A DNA stretch of 9,684 bases from an uncultured bacterium. Lineage in GTDB: Bacteria > Pseudomonadota > Alphaproteobacteria > CAISDR01. How positions within the stretch are numbered: the first letter of the stretch is position 1; each line of letters opens with the position of its first letter. Shown one piece after another: positions 1 to 6,379 of this stretch. The DNA is taken from NCBI GenBank assembly GCA_903884125.1, contig CAISDR010000267.1, forward strand, positions 1 through 9,684, written 5' to 3'. The position numbers and the translations under genes are program-made. The notes below the pieces were generated by a model. That model was not told the origin of the DNA. It saw only the letters and a list, made by a program, of their open reading frames with translations, and made no database searches.

Positions 1-1163
1 CGTATGTACAGACCGGACTGACCACTTCAATCGGTACGCGTAATGCATATCTTGCTGGTTACAACCCGATTGAAATCCTGGGCAACGCCGCTTTGGGCGT
101 GCCAAAGGGTGTCACCAGCGCGCAGATCCTGGCCAGCATTGCTAATATTCCATTGGCAAACCCAACTGGTGCCACATTCATCAATCCGGCGACCGGCAAG
201 CCTCAGCTGATCACCAACATGCAGCAGCTGAACACGGCTCGCGCGCAGGCATTTGCGCTGACAAACTTCATTGTCACGTCTGCCGGTGCTGCCTTGAAAG
301 ATGGTATCGAAGCGCCCGGCCTGAATACCAATGGTTCGGCTTATCTTGAATATCCGGAAGATATCAAGGAATGGGGGCTGTCCTTCAATACGACGGTATT
401 GGGGATCGGGGTTCAGGGCGAAATGTCCTATAAAAAGGACGAACCGCTTCAGATCAACGATCTGGAAATCATCCTGGCCGAAGCTGCCACAGCCTGTTCG
501 TTCGAAGGTAGCTTTGGTGCCTTGAATTCAGTGCTGTATAGCGGCTCGCAATTGACACAACCCGGCAACCCGTCGGGCAAGGTTTACAAATGCGATCCGT
601 CCAGCCCGGGTAACAAGCAGGTTCAGGGGTACATCCGCCGCGATTCGATCTCGGCACAGTTTGGTACCACCCAGACCTTCCAGCCGTCGGTTGGTTTCGT
701 CCGGGCGCTTGGCGCAAACCAGGCCGTGTTCGTCACCGAATTTGGCATGGTCCACTACAACAATCTGCCGCATCAGTGGCAGCTGCGTCTGAACCCGCCA
801 AACCTGCAGGGTTCGTCAAGCCCGCTGGGTGGCATTCTGAGCCTGGACCCGCTGACGGGTGGTTACCCGACGGCCAATTCGGGTGGTTACGTGGTGCTGG
901 GTCAGTTGAACTATGACAACGTGTTTGGGACGGCCGTCACTTTGAACCCGACGGTTGCCTTCAAGCACGATGTGTTTGGTATGACGCCGGGTCCGAACGG
1001 CAACTACCTGCGCAGCCGGAAGTCGACCTCTCTTGCGCTTGATGGTTCCTATCTGGGTCAGTGGAAGGGTTCAATTGCCTACGTCAACAATTTTGGCGGC
1101 GGCTTGCAGAACCGTGCGGTAGACAAGGACTTCGTGTCCTTCTCGGTCTCCTACTCGTTCTAA
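1..1163 (+). CDS. DUF1302 family outer-membrane protein, 3' part
   Basis: The reading frame is already open at base 3 and runs to a TAA at 1161-1163, giving 386 visible residues, so the start lies left of the window. The family is usually about 550-650 residues, so roughly the C-terminal two thirds are seen. The sequence fits an outer-membrane beta-barrel: alternating polar and hydrophobic strands, Gly/Asn/Tyr-rich loops, and a last residue Phe after SVSYS, the usual recognition end for barrel assembly. Residues YNPIEILGNAALGV near the left edge and the RKSTSLALDGSYLGQWKGS stretch before the last strands resemble DUF1302 proteins of Pseudomonas and relatives. Two cysteines lie in the middle part (ATACSF and VYKCDP) and could form a loop disulfide. 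The next gene is DUF1329, the usual partner of this family. The molecular function is unproven; a role in transport of hydrophobic substrates is inferred from the contexts in which the pair occurs. Confidence 0.85.
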   Translation, partial: YVQTGLTTSIGTRNAYLAGYNPIEILGNAALGVPKGVTSAQILASIANIPLANPTGATFINPATGKPQLITNMQQLNTARAQAFALTNFIVTSAGAALKDGIEAPGLNTNGSAYLEYPEDIKEWGLSFNTTVLGIGVQGEMSYKKDEPLQINDLEIILAEAATACSFEGSFGALNSVLYSGSQLTQPGNPSGKVYKCDPSSPGNKQVQGYIRRDSISAQFGTTQTFQPSVGFVRALGANQAVFVTEFGMVHYNNLPHQWQLRLNPPNLQGSSSPLGGILSLDPLTGGYPTANSGGYVVLGQLNYDNVFGTAVTLNPTVAFKHDVFGMTPGPNGNYLRSRKSTSLALDGSYLGQWKGSIAYVNNFGGGLQNRAVDKDFVSFSVSYSF

Positions 1164-1169
1164 GACCCT

Positions 1170-1218
1170 GATCGCATCGGGCGGCTTGCCTATATCAAGG
1201 CCAGCCGCCCATCCGATC
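1170..1218 (+). other. Long intercistronic stem-loop between the DUF1302 and DUF1329 genes
   Basis: Left arm 1170-1190 and right arm 1199-1218 are nearly perfect inverted copies around an 8-base loop (TATATCAA). The core GGGCGGCT pairs with AGCCGCCC, and the outer part GATCG pairs with CGATC, with a few mismatches or bulges. No T-run follows, so it is not a standard intrinsic terminator. Its place, 6 bases after the barrel gene stop and about 45 bases before the Shine-Dalgarno of the next gene, suits an mRNA-stabilising or attenuating hairpin that gives the two cistrons different transcript levels. That role is inference. Confidence 0.55.
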
Positions 1219-1273
1219 CCAGACAAGCACCAGACACGCATTCGTACGAACTTTGGAAATTTGGAGGAATATT

Positions 1274-2647
1274 ATGTTGAACCGTAACAAGATGGCGATG
1301 AGCCTTCTGGCCACCATGCTGATGGCAGGCACCGCCCTTGCCGGTGTGCCCCAGGAACAGGCTGACCGTCTGGGCAAAGACCTGACGCCCTATGGCGCTG
1401 ACAAGGCAGGCAACAAGGCTGGAACGATCCCGGAATGGACCGGTGGTATCACCTCGCCGCCTGCCTCGACCGGCTTCAAAAAGGGCATGCATCACCCGAA
1501 CCCCTTCGCCAGCGAAAAGCCGCTTTACACGATCACCGCCGCCAACATGGACCAGTATAAGGACGTGTTGACCGACGGCTACAAGGCGATGCTCAAGACA
1601 TACCCGACATATAAAATGATCGTGTATCCCAGCCATCGCACCTGCGCTGCCCCAGAACTCGTCTATACCGCCAATAAGAAAAACGCGGTTGTCGGTGAAC
1701 TGGAAGCTGATGGCAATGGCGTCAAGGGATCGATCATGGGCGCGCCATTCCCAATCCCGTCAAGCGGGCTGGAAATGGTCTGGAACCACACGCTGCGTTA
1801 CCGCGGTTTCAAGGTGACCCGTCAGTATTCAGGCGCTGTTCCTACCAATGGCGGCGACTACACTTTATTCACCGCCCAGGACGAAGCCATCCTGCACTGG
1901 TCAGATCCGGCTACGGCCAAGGCTGAAGATGTACCCGAAAACGTGTCAATCCGTTATCTGAACAACACCATCGGCCCGGCACGTCTGGCTGGTAACGTGG
2001 TGTTGGTGCATGAAGCGCTGAACCTGTCGAAGAACGTACGGCAGGCATGGGTTTACAGCCCGGGTACACGCCGCGTTCGTCGCGCGCCGGACATTGCCTA
2101 TGATAATCCGCTGACCAATGGTGACGCGCTGGCAACGTCAGACATGTTCGACATGTATAATGGTGCACCGGACCGCTATAACTGGACAGTCATGGGTCGC
2201 AAGGAAATCCTGGTCGCGTATAACGACTACGAAGTCGGTTCGGAAAAATATCAGTATGCCGATATCTTCAAGCGCAATCATATCAATCAGGATCTGATGC
2301 GCTATGAATTGCACCGCGTTTGGGTTGTGCAGGCCGACCTGAAAAAAGACGCCCGCCACATCTATTCAAAGCGTATCAACTACGTCGACGAAGACAGCTA
2401 CAACTTCCTGACGACTGAACTTTATGATGGTCGCGGCGAACTGTGGCGCGTTCAGGAATCACAACTGGTGAACTATTACGATTCACCCATCTGTACATTG
2501 AATTCCGATACGTCGTATGACCTGCAGAATGGTCGTTACCTGGCTGAAGCCTTCAAGAACCAGGAACCGACCATTAACAACCAGGCCGACGAATTGCAGC
2601 CGGACCGGTACACCCCAGACCGTATCCGTTCTCTGGGCGTTCGCTAA
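1274..2647 (+). CDS. DUF1329 family exported protein
   Basis: This 457-residue protein starts at ATG 1274, chosen because GGAGG at 1263-1267 sits 6 bases upstream; an in-frame TTG at 1253 has no such site. Residues 1-23 form a Sec signal peptide with a Lys/Arg-bearing start, a Leu/Met-rich core and an ALA cleavage site before GVPQEQ. The mature start, with the motif TIPEWTGG and the following Pro-rich part, is typical of DUF1329 proteins, which are related in fold to periplasmic lipoprotein-carrier proteins (LolA/LolB-like). Further family-like stretches are WVYSPGTRRVRRAPDIAYD and the Tyr/Asp-rich RYNWTVMGRKEI region. Two cysteines (SHRTCAAP and SPICTLN) may form a disulfide in the periplasm. 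Length matches the family (about 450). It is co-directional with the DUF1302 gene and probably in one operon, ended by the terminator at 2679-2706. The pair is often found with RND-type export or hydrocarbon and steroid degradation genes; the exact job is unknown. Confidence 0.9.
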   Translation: MLNRNKMAMSLLATMLMAGTALAGVPQEQADRLGKDLTPYGADKAGNKAGTIPEWTGGITSPPASTGFKKGMHHPNPFASEKPLYTITAANMDQYKDVLTDGYKAMLKTYPTYKMIVYPSHRTCAAPELVYTANKKNAVVGELEADGNGVKGSIMGAPFPIPSSGLEMVWNHTLRYRGFKVTRQYSGAVPTNGGDYTLFTAQDEAILHWSDPATAKAEDVPENVSIRYLNNTIGPARLAGNVVLVHEALNLSKNVRQAWVYSPGTRRVRRAPDIAYDNPLTNGDALATSDMFDMYNGAPDRYNWTVMGRKEILVAYNDYEVGSEKYQYADIFKRNHINQDLMRYELHRVWVVQADLKKDARHIYSKRINYVDEDSYNFLTTELYDGRGELWRVQESQLVNYYDSPICTLNSDTSYDLQNGRYLAEAFKNQEPTINNQADELQPDRYTPDRIRSLGVR

Positions 2648-2678
2648 TCAAGGCATCTGGATTGCAGATTTGTCGATC

Positions 2679-2706
2679 AGGCCGGCTCTTTGGAGCCGGC
2701 CTTTTT
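2679..2706 (+). terminator. Intrinsic terminator after the DUF1329 gene
   Basis: GCCGGCTC at 2681-2688 pairs perfectly with GAGCCGGC at 2693-2700 around the loop TTTG. Two more flanking pairs (AG with CT) extend it to 10 bp, and five T follow at 2702-2706. It lies 31 bases past the stop codon of the DUF1329 gene and closes that operon. Confidence 0.9.
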
Positions 2707-2860
2707 CGTGGGGTCTGCCTTATCGGTGTCCATCCCCTGGGCCAAGCTGCCAACATGGCCCAAGGATTAAAAAGCCCGATCGTGCCCGATCAGAACATTG
2801 ACCAGAATTGGCCAGTGATGATTTCAAATGGCCGAGCCATGCGCTATCGAGGTACACCAA

Positions 2861-3664
2861 ATGATCAGCCCTTCCGAGATCGAGCGACAGGCGTTAATTC
2901 TGCTCCATCACCGCGCCCAGGGAATACCAAACCTAATCCTTCCGGAAGGGCAACGCCTTGACGATATGGACCTTGCCTATGAAATCCAGAACGCTGCAGA
3001 TACCCACCTCAGAGACACGCAGGGTTACTAGGGGATCGGGTACAAGCTTGCAGGCACCAACCCGGTGTCCCGCGCGCTTCTTGGGATAGACGGACCATTC
3101 TTTGGCCGCCTATACGAGCAGATGACAAGTCTCTCGCCTGCGACAATTACAGATGTTGGCTACTTTTGGGTTTACGAGGCTGAAATTGCCATTGAAATCG
3201 GTCGTGACCTTGATCTGGCGGCAGCCCCCTTTGATGCGGGCATGATAAAGGCAGCGACGCGCGCAGTACGACCGGCAATTGAAATAATTGGCACGCCGTT
3301 TACGCCATGGGTGCAGGCTGGCGGACCAAATTTGGTTTCTGACAATGCGGCGTTCGGGTACTGGATACTGGGGAACCCCATCCAGGATTGATCAAACCTC
3401 GACCTATTGGATAGTCAGATAACGTTGTCGATCAATGACGCGGTTGTGGCGACTGGCACAGGCCGCAACGTCGATGGCGGCGCGTTCGCTGCTACCGCAT
3501 GGCTTGCCAACATGCTTGCTGCGAAGGGACAAGTTCTAAAGGCTGGTGATTATGTCACCACCGGCTCTGTAACGCCGCCAATGCCGGTAAAGGCCGATGA
3601 GCGGGTGGTTGCTGATTTCGGCCGATTGGGGCGGGTTGAGCTTCGTATTTCAGCGGCTGGCTAA
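2861..3664 (+). pseudogene. 2-keto-4-pentenoate hydratase / 2-oxohepta-3-ene-dioate hydratase family gene with two in-frame stops
   Basis: One unbroken reading frame of 267 codons shows the whole MhpD/HpcG/DmpE-type hydratase or decarboxylase (FAH fold), about the normal length of 260-267 residues. The start ATG 2861 (MISPSEIERQA) has GAGG at 2849-2852. TAG stops interrupt at codon 57 (3029-3031), just before GIGYKLAGTNP, and TGA at codon 177 (3389-3391), after GNPIQD. Family residues persist on both sides: the metal-ligand pair in VYEAEIA (codons 106 and 108), the Glu of PAIEII (codon 141), LVSDNAAFG, the WLANML stretch and the end GSVTPPMPV...LGRVELR. Intact members hydrate 2-hydroxypenta-2,4-dienoates or decarboxylate oxalocrotonates in meta-cleavage of aromatic compounds. 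At codon 177 relatives commonly carry Trp (one G-to-A change from TGA). No frameshift is visible. A young pseudogene is most likely; stop-codon readthrough or sequencing error are alternatives. It stands alone, after a terminator, without other meta-pathway genes. Confidence 0.82.
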
Positions 3665-3970
3665 AGTGTCGTGTTGGCTCATCAACACACGCATCATAGG
3701 GCCAAGGTGCCGCAGAAACGCCGCAGAGCTGGTGTGGCCCAATCGCGAATAAAGTTCCCGGAATCGTCGAAGCTGGCGATACCACCATATATTGAGGGTA
3801 TTTCCTAACAGTTGGCGAAGCGGGCAATATTTGGAATCTTGAGGATGACGGGCAAACCGTCCGACGAATGCAGTCAAGTCAAGTAATTCAGTACCGGCGG
3901 GATTGGCTCGATAATCCGATTCAGAGCGAACCTGATTTTCGCTATCTGGGTGGGCCAAATTTGTCCCCCG
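3665..3970. other. Intergenic stretch without a recognisable gene
   Basis: I find no plus-strand frame with a credible start and family resemblance here. On the minus strand one frame stays open over 3650-3991 (113 codons), but its only start is a TTG inside the terminator hairpin of the H1-like gene, and its Arg/Leu/His-rich product is not recognised. It may be a decayed remnant, since the preceding hydratase gene is also decayed. No terminator was found for that gene in the first bases of the stretch. Confidence 0.5.
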
Positions 3971-4012
3971 AAAAAAGCGACGCGCCGTCAAAGTATCCTT
4001 CGACGGCGCGTT
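3971..4012 (-). terminator. Intrinsic terminator of the H1-like gene
   Basis: Read on the minus strand, ACGCGCCGTC (4011-4002) pairs perfectly with GACGGCGCGT (3989-3980) around a 12-base loop. CGC and then six T (3976-3971) follow. It lies about 46 bases past the stop codon of the minus-strand H1-like gene, so that transcript should end here. Confidence 0.88.
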
Positions 4013-4025
4013 GGGTTTTGTATGG

Positions 4026-4045
4026 GCGACCGCTACCGCGGTCGC
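4026..4045. repeat. Short perfect hairpin upstream of the terminator
   Basis: GCGACCGC (4026-4033) and GCGGTCGC (4038-4045) form a perfect 8-bp stem with loop TACC. It lies between the stop codon of the H1-like gene and its terminator, so it would be a second 3'-UTR hairpin in that transcript. It has no T-run of its own; a protective role against 3' exonucleases is inference. Confidence 0.55.
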
Positions 4046-4057
4046 TCACACGAAACT

Positions 4058-4459
4058 TTATGCTTCAGTTGCAGGAGTCGGTTCTACCGGCTTAGCGACT
4101 GTTTTTTTTGGCGCAGCTTTCTTAGGCTTTGCCGCTTTTTTGGCTGCGGGCTTCTTGGCTGCAACCTTTTTCTTGGCTGCTGGCTTCTTGGCTGCAACCT
4201 TCTTCTTGGCTGCCGGCTTCTTGGCGACGGCCTTCTTTGCTACGGCTTTCTTGGCTGCCGGCTTCTTGGCTGCAGTCTTCTTTGCCGCTGGCTTCTTGGC
4301 TACAGTCTTCTTAGCTGCGGGCTTCTTGGCCGCAACTTTCTTCTTGGCTGCCGGCTTCTTAGCCGCAACCTTCTTCTTGGCTGCAGGCTTCTTAGCTGCA
4401 GTCTTCTTTGCCGCCGGCTTCTTGGCTGCGGGCTTCTTTGCTTTCACTGTGGTGGCCAT
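4058..4459 (-). CDS. Histone H1-like Lys/Ala/Pro-rich DNA-binding protein
   Basis: The 133-residue product is almost entirely Lys, Ala, Pro, Val and Thr in reiterated KKPAAKK, KKTAAKK and KKVAAKK units from about residue 7 to 112, then a less basic tail ending PVEPTPATEA. This is the composition of the C-terminal domain of eukaryotic histone H1 and of bacterial H1-like proteins such as AlgP/AlgR3 of Pseudomonas, BpH1 of Bordetella and Hc1/Hc2 of Chlamydia. These bind DNA without strong sequence preference and compact or bridge the nucleoid. No globular domain is visible, so the chain is probably disordered and acts by charge. The start ATG (4459-4457) is supported by AGGAGA at 4473-4468, 8 bases upstream. 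The gene is monocistronic, with its own terminator. The repeats make copy-number change by slippage or recombination likely, so length may vary between strains. The name is by composition only, since low-complexity sequence can resemble unrelated proteins. Confidence 0.88.
   Translation of the reverse strand: MATTVKAKKPAAKKPAAKKTAAKKPAAKKKVAAKKPAAKKKVAAKKPAAKKTVAKKPAAKKTAAKKPAAKKAVAKKAVAKKPAAKKKVAAKKPAAKKKVAAKKPAAKKAAKPKKAAPKKTVAKPVEPTPATEA
4124..4441 (-). repeat. Degenerate tandem repeats coding for KKPAA-type units
   Basis: The coding strand repeats short Lys-Lys-Pro-Ala-Ala and Lys-Lys-Lys-Val-Ala-Ala coding units with third-base differences; on the plus strand this appears as recurring GGCTTCTTGGCTGC blocks. 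Longer second-order units (for example AAKKKVAAKKPAAKKKVAAK, which occurs twice) suggest internal duplication. Because of the repeats the opposite strand also lacks stops, which creates long false frames rich in Leu, Ala, Phe and Cys. Confidence 0.85.
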
Positions 4460-4479
4460 TTACGTTGTCTCCTGTTCCT

Positions 4480-4500
4480 GGTTCGCGTCCGACGCGGACC
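4480..4500 (-). promoter_or_regulatory. Inverted repeat in the leader of the H1-like gene
   Basis: GGTTCGCGTC and GACGCGGACC (plus strand) are inverted copies around a single central base, with one G/T mismatch. It lies 7 bases beyond the Shine-Dalgarno of the H1-like gene. It could be a dimeric repressor operator or a short mRNA hairpin that affects ribosome access. No known regulator is recognised. Confidence 0.35.
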
Positions 4501-4815
4501 GCCGTGACTCTGCGAACACTGAAAATCATCGATCTCTTCGCCCCAGGGTGAGAGGGGTCAAAACGCGAAATGCGTGCTACCAACCTCGCCCAAAGCTACT
4601 GCACGTCGAAGAGACCTCGTTCTGTCCCATCTTCCTCGTCCCGAGCGGAATGCATCGACGTTCGAGTTTGACGGTGCTTCTGGCTGACATTCGACCTTCT
4701 GGTCTGCCGTCGATTCACACGATGAAGTGATTCGCCGATGTGAAATCGTAATCGAAATACCACAATCACGGCAATGTTGTTGCTGCTTGTATGAACATTT
4801 TTCCGCGCTAAGATC

Positions 4816-4843
4816 AAAAAAAAGTGCGTACGTCGCAAAAAAA
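4816..4843. promoter_or_regulatory. Two helically phased A-tracts (predicted bend)
   Basis: A run of eight A at 4816-4823 and a run of seven A at 4837-4843 start 21 bases apart, which is two helical turns. Such phased A-tracts bend DNA and often lie in promoter regions. They sit 35-63 bases before the crotonase start codon, in otherwise mixed-composition DNA. Confidence 0.4.
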
Positions 4844-4878
4844 TAGCGATCCGGGTCTAAATTTGGGTGGAGCAAACT

Positions 4879-5685
4879 ATGACCAACACGATGATTGATC
4901 CCCAATCCTATCAGCGACTGACATTCGCCAGACGCGGGCGCATGATCGAAGTTGTGCTGGCGCAGGTCGAAACTTCGAACGCGGTGGACGGACAGATGCA
5001 CACCGAATTGGCACGCGTGTTCGAAGAACTGGCCGCCGACAGCCAAAGCGACATCATCATTATTTCCGGGGCCGGTGGTGTATTTTCATCTGGCAGTGAT
5101 CCGGCGTGGCTCAAGCGCGTGGCCGAGGGTGCTGAGCCACCGCCGAGTGCGGAAGATGCAAAGAGAATTGTGTACGGCCTGATCAATCTGCCAAAGCCGA
5201 TCATCGCGAAAGTGCGTGGTCCATGCATCGGACTGGCCGCCATAATGGTGCTGTTGTGCGATGCCGTTTTTGCTGACCGCAGTGCGCAATTTGCCGATCC
5301 GCACGTTCGGGCTGGCCTTGCCGCGGGTAATGGCGGCGCAATCGTATGGCCGCTAATAGTCGGCCCTGTCAATGCAAAGCGGCTGCTATTGTCAGGCGAT
5401 GCGATTGGTGCTGGCGAAGCCCAACGCCTTGGCCTGGTTAGCGATCTGATTGATGCTGGCCAATTGGATTCAGCCGTTGATGCCTATGCCATGCGCCTTG
5501 CTGGCGGTGCCCTGACAGCAATCCGAAACACAAAAGACGTGGTGAATATGCACTTGCGTCACTGGGCCGATCAGATTTTGGATAAAGGGCTTGGGGCACA
5601 ATTGTCGAATATTGATACGGCAGATCATCGGGAAGCCGTGATTGCATTTTTCGAAAAACGCGCCCCCAAATTCACCGGATCATGA
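4879..5685 (+). CDS. Enoyl-CoA hydratase/isomerase (crotonase) family protein lacking both catalytic Glu
   Basis: The 268-residue product begins at ATG 4879, with the purine-rich GTGGAG at 4867-4872 as ribosome site; an in-frame GTG at 4867 is part of that site and less likely. It has the crotonase fold: the oxyanion-hole motif FSSGSD (residues 69-74, family SAGxD), the second oxyanion segment KVRGPCIGLA (111-120), LLCDAVFAD (125-133), the DPHVRAGLAAGNGG loop (140-153) and SGDAIGAGEAQRLGLV (172-187). Alignment by these motifs puts Ile122 and His142 at the sites of the two catalytic glutamates of true hydratases (Glu144 and Glu164 in rat mitochondrial ECH). It is therefore probably not a simple hydratase; an isomerase, hydrolase or other acyl-CoA reaction, or a non-catalytic role, is possible. 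Its stop overlaps the start of the alkB-like gene in ATGA, so the two are translationally coupled. Confidence 0.85.
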   Translation: MTNTMIDPQSYQRLTFARRGRMIEVVLAQVETSNAVDGQMHTELARVFEELAADSQSDIIIISGAGGVFSSGSDPAWLKRVAEGAEPPPSAEDAKRIVYGLINLPKPIIAKVRGPCIGLAAIMVLLCDAVFADRSAQFADPHVRAGLAAGNGGAIVWPLIVGPVNAKRLLLSGDAIGAGEAQRLGLVSDLIDAGQLDSAVDAYAMRLAGGALTAIRNTKDVVNMHLRHWADQILDKGLGAQLSNIDTADHREAVIAFFEKRAPKFTGS

Positions 5686-6356
5686 TGGCTCGTCCTCACC
5701 ATCCGGATTTGTTTGGCCCGGACGCACCTGCGCCACCGCTGCCTAACGGCTTCGGACTCTGGCGCGGCGCATTGGACCGGCTGGATCAGCTGGCACTGCT
5801 GGATGATATCCGGGAAATTTTGACACTGGCGCCTGCCTATCGGCCAACCATGCGCAACGGCACTGCCATGGTTAATCATCTGACCAATTGCGGCCCACTT
5901 GGGTGGACAAGCGACAGGCAAGGGTATCGGTACGTGGACCGCCATCCACTGACCGATCGTCCATGGCCTGCGATCCCACGGCGACTCCTGGCAGTTGCAG
6001 ACACATTTACCAGGGCATTGGGCGTCGTCGGTTATGAACCGGACGCCTGCCTCGTCAATCTTTATGCAGCTGACGGGCGATTGAGCCTGCATCAGGACTA
6101 TGACGAGGTAGATTTCAAATGGCCCATCGTCTCGGTCAGCTTGGGCGCATCGTGCCGATTTGTTCTCGGTGGCCTGTCGCGCAAAGATCCGACAATGCGA
6201 TTTGATCTGCACTCGGGAGATGTTGTCTGCCTGCATGGTGAGTCACGGAAGCGATTTCACGGCGTGGCTAAAGTGGATGCTGGAACCAACGCGCTGTCGC
6301 ACCCAGCTTTAGACCCATGGGTACGGATTAATCTAACGCTACGCCGGGCGCGCTAG
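5682..6356 (+). CDS. alkB: AlkB-type 2-oxoglutarate/Fe(II) dioxygenase (alkylation repair)
   Basis: This 224-residue protein is close in length and order of motifs to E. coli AlkB (216 aa). AlkB removes methyl groups from 1-methyladenine and 3-methylcytosine in DNA and RNA by oxidation, releasing formaldehyde. Visible hallmarks are LTNCGPLGWTSDRQGYRYV (67-85, nucleotide-recognition lid), the WPAIP segment (95-99), EPDACLVNLYA (119-129), the metal triad H137-x-D139 and H193 in SLHQDYD and RFHGV, VSLGASCRFVLGG (152-164), and RINLTLR (215-221), which supplies the 2-oxoglutarate-binding Arg residues. All key residues are intact, so it should be active. The start ATG 5682 overlaps the TGA of the preceding crotonase gene (ATGA); a second ATG follows at once at 5685. 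It converges with the minus-strand gene ending at 6380. No Ada-type inducer gene or binding site was recognised. Divergence from E. coli AlkB leaves substrate range open. Confidence 0.95.
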   Translation: MMARPHHPDLFGPDAPAPPLPNGFGLWRGALDRLDQLALLDDIREILTLAPAYRPTMRNGTAMVNHLTNCGPLGWTSDRQGYRYVDRHPLTDRPWPAIPRRLLAVADTFTRALGVVGYEPDACLVNLYAADGRLSLHQDYDEVDFKWPIVSVSLGASCRFVLGGLSRKDPTMRFDLHSGDVVCLHGESRKRFHGVAKVDAGTNALSHPALDPWVRINLTLRRAR

Positions 6357-6379
6357 TAAATGATTTGAAGGCTGTAAGT

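Larger units (their letters stand above)
4460..4878. other. Divergent intergenic regulatory region, about 420 bp
   Basis: The region separates the start of the minus-strand H1-like gene from the start of the plus-strand crotonase gene. I see no credible gene in it; the frames that cross it have no family resemblance. It holds an inverted repeat at 4480-4500, an imperfect inverted pair CGATTCACA (4711-4719) / TGTGAAATCG (4739-4748), and two phased A-tracts at 4816-4843. Promoters for both flanking genes must lie here, but only weak matches are present, such as TTGTAT (4787-4792) and TAAGAT (4809-4814) spaced 16 for the plus strand. A small RNA cannot be excluded. Confidence 0.5.

Noticed and set aside
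1253..1273. TTG start for the DUF1329 gene
   Set aside because: The GGAGG site lies inside this extension and points to ATG 1274, and the signal peptide begins there.
2738..2762. Inverted repeat TGGGCCA / TGGCCCA
   Set aside because: The stem is only 7 bp, has no T-run, and follows an already strong terminator; probably chance.
2798..2826. Possible promoter TTGACC-17-ATTTCA before the hydratase gene
   Set aside because: The -35 match is fair but the -10 is poor; not strong enough to call.
3950..4730. Long plus-strand frames of Leu/Gly/Cys-rich and Ala/Phe-rich repeat protein
   Set aside because: They are the antisense of the H1-like repeats; the minus frame has a good Shine-Dalgarno, ATG and terminator, and the plus frames have none.
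4558..5046. Minus-strand frame of 162 codons over the start of the crotonase gene
   Set aside because: It overlaps the well-supported crotonase gene, has no family resemblance and shows no ribosome site.
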